This document shows, in pieces, positions 35,429 to 44,590 of a stretch of 64,000 bases of DNA (positions are counted from its first letter, which is position 1; every line of letters begins with the position of its first letter). This DNA comes from Viola odorata (lineage: Eukaryota > Streptophyta > Magnoliopsida > Malpighiales > Violaceae). A program made the translations under genes and the position numbers. The stretch spans positions 72,375,352 to 72,439,351 of the forward strand of contig OY829537.1 of the NCBI GenBank assembly GCA_963691705.1. The letters run 5' to 3'. The notes beneath the pieces are model-generated. The model had not been told where the DNA came from, did not search any database, and saw only the letters and a list, made by a program, of their open reading frames with translations.

Positions 35429-36384
35429 TTTTACAATGAGCACAAAAGGCTCTATATATAGGCGTTTGCCTAAGTGCAAGTTTAACTATAACTATAAGTT
35501 CTAATTCTAATAGAAGTAGGAGTTCTATCTAAGAAATAACTCTAATAAGTTAATTAAACTAAATACAAATATACTTAAATATATTCCAGAAGTTCCAAGA
35601 CGTTTCCGCATCATTGGCCCAAGGTTTGGGTCGAATCCTCAAGTCGTTTAATTTCTTGCGCACACTCTGCGCACCATAATGTCGACCGATGCTAACTTTC
35701 GATCCACTCGTCCGATTGGGATGAAACTTATCCCATTAGAAATCTAACATCTGAAAATAGTAGACAGGGTCCTCTCTCCTTGGTCTAGGACTAACAGGTC
35801 CGAAATAAATTGAACGGTGTTGACTGACGCATTTTGAAGTCCTTGTCTGCGTAGGATTGCTGTCAGCGAAAATGTCTTGCTTGTTTGAGCTTAAATTTGG
35901 TCGCAATAGAGACAATATCCTAAGGTTTCAGAAACATGGTCGATCGCATGATTCTGACTTCTATAGCTCCGACTGGATTCGGACAAAGTCGCATATTGTG
36001 TCTGCGCCTAGAACTCCTGCGTGCAAGAATGTCATCTCGAACCTTCTTGAGATCTACTCGTCCAAATGCTCTGAAACTTGGACACAGCCTTCCTAAGACT
36101 CCAATAAGTCTTGTATTTATTTGTTTGCCCGATTGAAACCTCGCTTCCATGTCTTGGCTCGCGTAGATGTGAACCCTTGTGAGAGGATCCTCCAAGCCAC
36201 CTTCCATGTCATCCTTCGCCTAAAGGCTTGCCCTAACAGCTTCTCTGGCCTTGCTTCCATGTGTAGAGGTTGTATTAACCTCGTTGGCTGCTTCATGATG
36301 TCCTTGGCTCGACGTCTGGGCTCGATTGGCCTTGGTCGCAAGGCGTGTGTGCATTGTGCGTGCAATGGGGCTAGAATCGTATCA
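35429..36384 (-). repeat. 5' LTR of element A, outer piece
   Basis: It begins in mid-LTR (matching about 27,900 and also 33,250) and ends with ATCGTATCA at 36,384. It therefore overlaps the content of the inner piece by roughly 870 bp: the A LTR material is partly duplicated around B. Confidence 0.8.
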
Positions 36385-37262
36385 TGGGTCCAGACCCGAC
36401 CTCAATTACATTCTTTTGGAATTTTTCAACACCTAACCCTAAAACTCTAACAATATAAAACCATTTTTTTCTATTCTTCTTTCACCCCTAGCCGCGCACA
36501 CACACAACACAACCCCCCTCCTCCCTCCTTTCTTATATCTGCATCATCCTCCAATCTCCTCCCATAATCTCCTCCGTGTCGATTTCTTCCTCGTCATTCA
36601 CCACCCACGACGTCATCCTTCATCCTTCCTTGTCATTCCTCTTCATCAACTCGTTCCCCTTACCTCGTCGTTTGCTCACCTCAAGATCTTCGCGTCATCA
36701 GTCTAGAAACGACTTGTTCTTTTTATAATTGTATTATGTCGATAGATATGCTGCATAGTGGTGGATCTGTTCTTGATTTTATTTGATTTAATTTTTTCTT
36801 GTAAAAGTTAAATATAGGTTTAGGAAAAGTTAATCATGGTGGAGGTTTATAGACCTGACAAAGATATATCTGGGTTTTTTTTGGTTGTAATTTCATTATT
36901 AATTACAGTTTTAATTTTTGTGTAATTTTATTTGTAGACCCCTCTTATCAATTCTACAACCTGGAAAATGAGGAAAGAAGAGGAAGGAAGAGGAGCTGAG
37001 AGCGAACCTGGAAAATGAGGAAAGAATTATTAGGAAATGCTAATACTATTATTTGTAGACCCTTCTTATCAATTATAGGGTTCTTTTAATTTTTGGTCGG
37101 GTCTCGGGTCAGACCCGGTGAGACCCAGCCATTTTCTGGTCGGGACCAGATTCGGTCCCGACCAAAAACTAGTCTAAAATGTTGGACTCGGTCCCGACCT
37201 GAAACTACGGGTTCGGGACGAATCTACGGGTCTCGGGTCCAATTAACACCCCTAACTAATAT

Positions 37263-37860
37263 GGACAATGATAGGAAAACATATCGTTTTTAAAGTATTG
37301 GGCCGGATGGGCCTAATAATCAATTTCTTGCTATATTATTGTAAATTCTTTGAATTATGCAAATATTGTTTCTTCTTTTTGAAATCTTGTGTAATATTTG
37401 CTAATTCCCTTACAAAATAAATAAAGATAAAAAGTTGAAGTCATATAAATAATTTAAAATAAATATTACAATTATTTGCCCTCATTTGCGTTAAGTAGTT
37501 AACCATGGTTCATGGCTGCTGTTTCAATTGGAACTGAAATTTGCTGGGAATCATGAAAAACACGGATACAGATTTATGTTTAAAATTGATTTTTTCTACC
37601 AATTTAACGTCTGTTACTTCACGTCACGTTGTGTACACACGTGGTTGTGGGCACTGATTTTCGGTTGAACCTTAAATTTAATACTGACCATTTGAGATCG
37701 ACGACTGATATTAACTTTATAGAATAGGTCGTGTACTCTTCCAAATGAAGGGAACTAAATCGGAAAATATGATGGTGTGATCGTTGAGCAACCATCAATT
37801 TCAATTTACTTGCCTCCTTACATGCCTCTTAGTATATATAGTTTCTAGTATATGATAATA
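37263..37860. other. Spacer without supported features
   Basis: AT-rich; nothing recognisable apart from chance open frames. Confidence 0.4.
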
Positions 37861-38930
37861 AAAAAACGTTTTGGTATCCAATTTTTTGAGAGTTAGACAC
37901 TTTGGCATCCAAATTTGAGGGTCGTTTAAATTAACATCCATTTTTTACACTGTTAGACCTTTCGGTACCCAATACTTGCGCCATTAGACATTTTAACACT
38001 CAAGCACCCAAATTTTCATATAACCCCGTTATTTTTTTATTTTTTTATCGCTATACGTATTAAAATATTATTTAAATTAAAAAAATAGAAAATACAACAT
38101 AATTAAAAAAATCATAGAAATAAATTAAAAAATTACAAGAAAATACATAATAACTATAAAAATCACAAAATAAGTATAAAATAGTAATTTTAAATATGTA
38201 ATAAAATCAATTTTAAGTAATATAATATAATATAATATAATAACGAAAAAACATGAAATACTTAAAATTGTGAAAAAATAAAAATCCATGACAATAAAAG
38301 AATATATTTTTTAATTCAATAGAATTGTCACTGAAAATGTGTAACAAGTTGAAAATTAATGGGTGAAAATAATTTTTGGATTTTTTGAAATATTAAAAAT
38401 GTGAAAAATTATTTAATTGGGTGTATTTGGACTATTTATACAAACTCAGGGTACAATTTAAGCAAATATGAAATATAGGGTGCCATTTTAATTTTTTCTA
38501 CTTTTATTCAAAAAAAGTTTCCATATTAGCAATACACCTCTATATGTATTTATTAATTATTTTTACCATTTTATCAATTTTTATTTTTTTCCACAATTTT
38601 CTATTTTCTCAAATTTTCGTTTTTATATTAAATTATGTGAGTTTTTTTATCACATACTTATTCTACTGGTTTATAATTTTTATAAATATTTTTTGTGATC
38701 TACTATTATTTTGTAATATAAAATAATATTTTAATATAACTAATGGAAAATGAGATAAAACTCACGGTGTTAGTTGAAAATTGAGTGTTTGGGTGTAGAA
38801 GTGTCTAACGGTGTAAAATGTTGGGTGCCAAAGTATCTACCGGTATAAAAATCGGTTGTCAATTTAATCGACCCTCAAAATTAGGTGTCGAAATGTCAAC
38901 CCCTTAAAGTTGGATACCAAAACGTTTTTT
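37861..38930. mobile_element. Long-TIR palindromic element, non-coding
   Basis: The ends are inverted: AAAAAACGTTTTGGTATCCAA at the left, and its complement ending ACCAAAACGTTTTTT at 38,930. Similarity extends about 140 bp inward, including gTTAGACA/TGTCTAAC and ACCCTCAAA/TTGAGGGT pairs. The centre is very AT-rich with no coding. Long TIRs suggest a MULE-type foldback element, but I find no convincing TSD. Confidence 0.65.
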
Positions 38931-39173
38931 CTCTAATTTAAATTATCATAATACGTAAACTCTTCCAATTTTACTATTCAAATTATACAATTCCGATTTT
39001 ACTTATTAGTTTTAAATTTACTTAAAATCTCGATAATATATGCCGGTATGATTTTGCATTTTTTTAGGTTGGTACATACGCGTATTCAATTGCAAAGGTC
39101 CAAAATCTATTCTGAATTTGAAAACTTTGTTTTTGTCCTACGTGAATGTCACTGCCACGGATATATTCACTTA

Positions 39174-39298
<125 letters not shown>

Positions 39299-39459
39299 CT
39301 GGTTTCTAAAATGACTGACTGATTTAGACCTTTACTATACTGGATTATTTTGGGTGATCTAAATGATATTTCCTTTAGTGCAAATTAAATATTTTTTTCG
39401 TATCTCAATATTCAGTAGGTTTAACACTAAAAATACAAGTAAAAGTTACAGTAAAAGCA

Positions 39460-39501
39460 AATCCTAAAACGACGTCGTTTAATTCACACCGGAGGGAGTA
39501 T
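39460..39501. repeat. Possible Stowaway MITE end
   Basis: AAACGACGTCGTTT palindrome followed by ACCGGAGGGAGTA; GGAGGGAG-TA matches the Stowaway TIR/TSD form (CTCCCTCC inverted). No partner end seen. Confidence 0.3.
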
Positions 39502-40042
39502 CATATTAATAAATAATTATATATATTTAAAATTTATATTCAAAATCTTAATTAAACTAGAACAATCTCAATCTAACATGCGCCTACTTTGATTATTTAG
39601 TCAACATTAACTAATTTTTTTTATTTATAGAAGTAACTAATTATTTTTAAATAAAATTAAGTAGGTCCAAAATCCAAATATTGATTTTGTCCTCAAAATA
39701 TCCCAACGGGACAAAGGACTTTGATAATTCCAACGAACAGGTAAGGTAGTGGAAAGTCGGTCTTTCTATGAGAAAAACCCCAATGGTAAATTTCTTATGG
39801 ACAGATATGTTTGCGTCACTTGTATCAGGTACATTAATTGTCCGTCGACTTATATTAAATATTTTTCTCAAGTTGATTAAACTCTTTGATCGAATTGATA
39901 TATTAAAAGATAAAATATATTAAAGATTATAATTAAATTTACCTTTACTTATCATTTATCAGTGCAAATACCCTTCGTAAATTTTCAATAAAGAGGTTGA
40001 CAAACTTTTAAGAGAGAGAACTATTACATTTCTTAAATTTTA

Positions 40043-40419
40043 GGAGAAATAGCTTAAAACACTCCTGTACTAAGCGCGAAAACCAGAAACTACCCCTGAC
40101 TTTCAAAACGTCCATTACACCTCTCCTGAGCTATTGTTTCCGAGCAAAAAGGCCCTTCAATGCACATTTTTACAATTTTAAAAAAATTGTAAAATTTCTA
40201 AAAAAAATGTAAAAATTCACAAAAAAATATAATTAACCTAAAAATCAAGAAACATTGTAAAAAATTTCAAAAATTCACAAAAAAATGTAATTAATTATGG
40301 ACAGAAGGGCTTTTTTGCCCGAAAACAATAGCTCAGGGGAGGTGTAATGAACGTTTTGAAGATTAGGGGTGGTTTTTTGTTTTCGCGTTTAGTACAGGGG
40401 TGCTTTAAGCTATTTCCTC
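40043..40419. mobile_element. MULE-type MITE, 377 bp, with 9-bp TSD
   Basis: Nearly the whole element is one inverted repeat: GGAGAAATAGCTTAAA at the left pairs with TTTAAGCTATTTCCTC at the right, and pairing continues about 115 bp to AAAAAGGCCC/GGGCTTTTTT. It is flanked by identical TAAATTTTA at 40,034-40,042 and 40,420-40,428. A 9-bp TSD is the Mutator signature. No ORF. Confidence 0.9.
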
Positions 40420-40500
40420 TAAATTTTATTACCCCCAATTCCACAACCCTTATAAATCGAGACAGAACTCATAAAGACTCTACATCATATTGCCCTTTTG

Positions 40501-40600
40501 CTTTTATACTACTAACTAACTTATCATTGAAGTGCTAATGACGGATAACGCATCCCTGCTTTTATACTACTAACTAACTTATCATTGAAGTGCTAATGAC
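40501..40600. repeat. 58-bp tandem duplication at the hAT target
   Basis: CTTTTATACTACTAACTAAC... at 40,501-40,558 is repeated from 40,559. The second copy is interrupted at 40,600 by the hAT element and resumes at 41,978 with CTAATGACGGATAACG. Confidence 0.9.
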
Positions 40601-41977
40601 TAGGGGTGTACATTTGACCCGTCAACCCGCCAACCCGATCCGACCCGAACCGACCCGACCCGCCAAAACGCACTATTCACTAAATAACCGTGAATATACA
40701 GATACTTAACCGACCCGCCAAATTATTACGGGTCGGTGCGCGGGTCATTTTTCAATATATCGCAATATAACCGACCCGACCCGACATCCGGCTACCTTCA
40801 TGCGTTTTCCACATTTGGCCGACAAGTTTGGAGTCTTTTTATATTTTTCTTCACTTTTCCCCTCCCCTTTTTGACTACCAAGCCGTGGCAGACAAGAGTG
40901 GAGCATTTTTTCAATATTCAAAGGTCCTTTTTTATCTCTTTTGCTTTTTAATATAAGCAAAGTATTCTCTTTTCCATGAATCAACAACCACTCTCCACCG
41001 GATTTCCTTTCTCTCCAGCCGGCCGGATTTCCTTCCTCTCCAGCCGGATCTCCTTCCTCTGCAGCCGGCCGGATCTCCTTCCTCTCCAGCCGGATCTCCT
41101 ACCTCTCCAGCCAGATCAGGTTTGGATCCCGATTTCCTTGTTTTTTATTATGATTTGCAATTGATAAATTTATTTTGTTGATGCATTTGTTTTCTAGATT
41201 TGTTGATAATTTTTATTGGTGTTGTTGGGTTAAAATTATTTGATTATTATTGTTGGATTTGCTTCCTCTCCAGCCGGATCTCCTTCCTTTGCAGCCGGCC
41301 GGATTTCCTTTCTCTCCAGCCGGCCGGATTTCCTTCCTCTCCAGCCGGATCTCCTTCCTCTGCAGCCGGCCGGATCTCCTTCCTCTCCAGCCGGATCTCC
41401 TACCTCTCCAGCCAGATCAGGTTTGGATCCCGATTTCCTTGTTTTTTATTATGATTTGCAATTGATAAATTTGTTTTGTTGATGCATTTGTTTTCTGGAT
41501 TTGTTGATAATTTTTATTAATTGTTTTATTCATAACAGATGGATGGCGTTGAGGAGATGAATGTTTGTTGCTTGATAGGAAATGGAAGAAAAACATTGTT
41601 AATTGTTGCGGTTGTTTTGTTGGTTAATTGTTGCGGTTGTTTGTTTGTTGGTTTTCTTTTGGTAAATTGTTGCTTTTGGATTTAGATAACAGCTGAATTT
41701 GTTTGAAGAAATGCTTGTTTTTTAATCTTTGATAGCAGGATAATTATTTTGGAGGTTGTTTGATGGGTTTTTTTTTAAAGCCCATTATTTTAGGCCCATA
41801 ATATAACCCGCCAACCCGCCAACCCGCCAACCCGCCCATAACCGATCCGACCCGCTACACCCGCCAACCCGCGGTTTTATGTGATCATAACCGACCCGCA
41901 CCGACCCGTTACATGATGGGCGGGTCGGTGGCGGGTTAGATAAAAAACCGATCCGACCCGACCCGTGTACACCCCTA
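40601..41977. mobile_element. hAT element, 1,377 bp, non-autonomous, 8-bp TSD
   Basis: TIRs TAGGGGTGTACA / TGTACACCCCTA, with flanking CTAATGAC at 40,593-40,600 and 41,978-41,985. Subterminal regions are packed with CGACCC/GGGTCG repeats, likely transposase-binding sites. The middle holds a CCGGAT-rich repeat array and two copies of a segment ending TTGTTGATAATTTTTATT, but no transposase. Confidence 0.92.
41003..41420. repeat. CTCCAGCCGGAT-type tandem array in the hAT, with larger duplication
   Basis: Units of about 18-20 bp (CTCTCCAGCCGGATCTCCTT) recur at 41,010-41,110 and 41,267-41,415. The surrounding 280-bp block (array, GATCAGGTTTGG, GATTTGCAATTGATAAATTT) is itself duplicated. The repeats are free of stops in several + frames by composition, so the open frames here (40,976-41,482) are not evidence for a protein. 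Confidence 0.85.
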
Positions 41978-42043
41978 CTAATGACGGATAACGCATCCCG
42001 ACACTGTGCATGAACTCCATTGTTGGTAATTTCAAAGCAAGTA

Positions 42044-42646
42044 CAGTAGAAACTCGATAAATTAATACTCGATTATTTAATAAACTCTCTAAGATAATAT
42101 TTTTGGCCGGTCCCGACTCGGGGATAGGGTGCTAAATTAATAATTCGCTAAAATTATAAGATAATACATTTTTGATAATTTCTTTAGACCCCATATAAAA
42201 TATAAATTAATAATTCCTTATATATAGCATATTACATGAATGATTTATGAAGGTTTCTTGAAAAATGACTCAATTGTCTTTTGTTTTTTGTTGAAATCAA
42301 TTTCCCCTTGAATGTCGTCTCTAATTTTCCTTAGCATGGTAAGAACTTCTGGTGTTGTTTTCTCATAGCTCAACAAGAAATTGTTCAATGTGATTGCCGC
42401 TTTAATAGCTTCGTTTCGCGAAGGGGGCTCCATTGTAGAACTTTCATCATCTTCTTCATCGATATCATCTTTATTAATTCCAATAACGCTTTCATAATAA
42501 TTAATAAAATAAGTATTTTACTATAAATTAATAAAATATTAATTAATATATAAATTAATAATTATTAATTTATCGATTAATTAATAACTCTTTTAATTAA
42601 TAAATTTTGGTCGTCCCAAGTGTATTATTTTATAGAGTTTCTACTG
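42044..42646 (-). mobile_element. pogo/Emigrant-like (Tc1-mariner) element, 603 bp
   Basis: TIR CAGTAGAAACTC at the left and GAGTTTCTACTG at the right, each flanked by TA, matching plant pogo-type (Lemi1/Emigrant) ends. A transposase C-terminus remains inside on the - strand, so this is an internal deletion derivative of a coding element. Confidence 0.88.
42245..42472 (-). pseudogene. C-terminal remnant of pogo-like transposase with PCNA-binding motif
   Basis: The frame reads an acidic DDIDEEDDE, then EPPSRNEAIKAAITLNNFL and RKIRDDIQGEIDFNKKQ, ending QKTIESFFKKPS with stop at 42,245. The acidic stretch comes from upstream of the first ATG (42,433). QKTIESFF fits the PIP-box pattern Q-x-x-[ILM]-x-x-F-F; PCNA binding by pogo-type transposases has been reported in the literature. 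The catalytic DDE core is deleted. Confidence 0.75.
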
Positions 42647-42765
42647 TAGTGCTATCGCGACAAACCCGACCTACAACGCCTTCAAGTGCAATAGACCGTC
42701 CTATCCTCACTACTCATCCTATATTACCTACCCCTTTATCTCAACAAAAGTCCCACCCTGGCTCT

Positions 42766-43385
42766 TAGGGATGACAATTATGCGGGTATGGGCGGGTATG
42801 GATAAATATCCACTCATACCCGCAATTAAATATCCATTATTATCCATACCCACTATACCCATTACCCAATTGGGTAGATAATAGATATCCAATTACATTT
42901 ACTTATTAATTATTTCACTTAATAAACTTCTAAATTAATTCAAAATATATTTAAATAATTTGATTAAAAAAAATCATTTATACTTATTAATTATTTCACT
43001 TAATAAATTTCTAAATTAATTCAAAATATATTTAAACAATTTGATTAAGAAAAAACCCATTTATAAAAGATTAAAAAAAAAAAAAAGTGGATATATAATT
43101 ACTCATATTAGGATGAAGATTATGTTTTTGTAATTTTTAATTTATTTTGTTCAAGCATTAAGGAAGTGATTGAGTTTTTACTAAGGGAGAAAAATAAAAA
43201 AAGATGAGAAAGAGGGAGGAGAAAGGAGAGAGAGTGGTGGAGAGAGAGAGGAGAAAGAAGAGAGGCATTTTGCGGGTATGGATATACCCATAGTCACAAT
43301 TATAAATGCGGGTATTATCCATATCCGCAATTGTGGGTATAGTTATGGGCGGATATGCGGATATGGGTACCCATTGCCATCCTTA
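42766..43385. mobile_element. hAT element, 620 bp, non-autonomous, 8-bp TSD
   Basis: TIRs TAGGGATGACAAT / ATTGCCATCCTTA with perfect TSD CTGGCTCT at 42,758-42,765 and 43,386-43,393. Subterminal GGGTATGG/CCATACCC repeats. Inside is an 81-bp tandem duplication (42,901-42,981 and 42,982-43,064) and a purine tract GAGAGAGAG at 43,196-43,265. No transposase. Confidence 0.92.
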
Positions 43386-43393
43386 CTGGCTCT

Positions 43394-44397
43394 TCCACAC
43401 ATCAGGTTTGCTTTCGACCCACTCGGTGGAGTTGAGGAGAAGAAAAACAAAGATTAGTGAATTACTTAGTTTTAATATTACTAACTTAGGTATAAAGCAA
43501 CAGAATTAGCTAATACCCCTCGAAGAGCTCGTTAAAAAATATTAGTACTAAAACAATGGCAAGATATCTAAACTAGTCCCTATATTTGTTAAAAAAATGC
43601 AATTGAATTTCTACTAAAACAAACACGAAATAAGCCTACAAATTGCATCATGTGTTTACTCAAAAGAGTCAAAACATACAATTTGACCCGAATGAAAAAA
43701 AATAGCTCAACTTAAGCAAATTTTGCAAAAATGAAGTTAATTAGTATATGATTTTTGGACAAACACACAGCATTGAATGTGTAATTAAATTAAAATTTTG
43801 AAAAGTTTAATTAGCTAAAATCAAATTAATAAAACTAGTTAGCTTTCTTTTCTAACCAGATTTGATTAGTTGGATTGAATTGCACGTTCTAGATAAATAA
43901 AAATTATAAAATGTTATATTTTTCTCCTATGGGTAAAAAACGTGAAAAAACTCAAATAACATAATAAAAAATTATAAAAAATTATGAAACCTAAAAAAAA
44001 ATGTAACAAATATGGTACTAGTAACTAAGACAATGAAAATAATAGTGTAAATATTATTTACAGTTTATTTTTGCATTTTATTTCTTTTTTAATATTTCTA
44101 AAAAAATTCTTATAAAGTTTTTTTATTTTTTTCTAATTAAGTGGGCTCTCTTATGTTCGTTAATTATATCCCTCAAATTTATATAACTTATCGATTTGTT
44201 TTTACCATTTTTAACTAAAAGAAATGTTAAAACGGTAATTTTTATATAACTATAGGCTCTACATTATGAGGTTTTAAATTATAAAAAAAAGTGAAATATT
44301 TTATAAACTATACATTTTTTTAATAATTTAATAAGCTTACATTTTTGTGTCGGTCCATAAAATATAATTTCATCAACGATGGGCTCACAAATAGCCA
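43394..44397. other. AT-rich upstream region of the NCL gene
   Basis: No repeats with clear ends and no coding potential seen. Confidence 0.4.
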
Positions 44398-44403
44398 CGC
44401 AAC

Positions 44404-44500
44404 CACGTGTCAAAAGTCAAAAGAATCTCCAATAAAATAAATACATGGACTTAACTGTATTGTTTCGACAAATTCGAGGATAAATGTTGCTTTTTATAGA
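44404..44500 (+). promoter_or_regulatory. Core and proximal promoter elements of the NCL gene
   Basis: A G-box/ABRE CCACGTGTC (CACGTG at 44,404-44,409) sits 182 bases before the ATG. It overlaps and precedes two TTGAC W-box cores on the - strand (GTCAA at 44,409-44,413 and 44,416-44,420). CCAATAA (44,429) and a TATA-like TTTTTATAG (44,491-44,499) follow, placing the start near 44,525. ABRE plus W-boxes would fit ABA and stress induction, as expected for a salt/calcium exchanger. Motif-based inference only. Confidence 0.45.
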
Positions 44501-44590
44501 AGAAACAAGGAAAAACCGGCCACCGCTCATCTATTTTAATGCCTAGGGGCTGTTGCCATTTCTCATCTCACATCATTGCACTGTTAAGCA

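Larger units (their letters stand above)
27583..36384 (-). mobile_element. Non-autonomous LTR retrotransposon A (gag plus ORF-X, no pol)
   Basis: On the - strand: disordered 5' LTR (36,384 to 32,914), PBS, leader, gag, ORF-X, PPT and 3' LTR (28,905 to 27,583). LTR ends are TGATACGATCC/GGATCGTATCA. The 4-kb interior has no recognisable protease, RT, RNase H or integrase motif in any frame, so mobility would need pol in trans. Flanks TCGGG (left) and TGGG (right) could be a 5-bp TSD with one base lost. Confidence 0.85.
27440..37254. mobile_element. hAT-type DNA element split by retrotransposon A
   Basis: The left end is GAGGGTGTCAATTTGGG (27,440) and the right end CCAATTAACACCCCTA (37,254); they are imperfect inverted repeats of the TAGGGGTGT type. 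Both are flanked by the 8-bp TSD ACTAATAT (27,432-27,439 and 37,255-37,262), the hAT length. Inner ends are rich in GGGTC/GACCC blocks. The element proper is 27,440-27,582 plus 36,385-37,254 (about 1.0 kb), with no transposase, so it is non-autonomous. The retrotransposon between them inserted later. Confidence 0.8.

Noticed and set aside
40976..41482. Overlapping + strand open frames with repeated SPAGSPSSPAG / SFLSSRISFL peptides
   Set aside because: They come from the stop-free CCGGAT repeat array in a hAT element and are open in several frames at once; a composition effect, not a protein.
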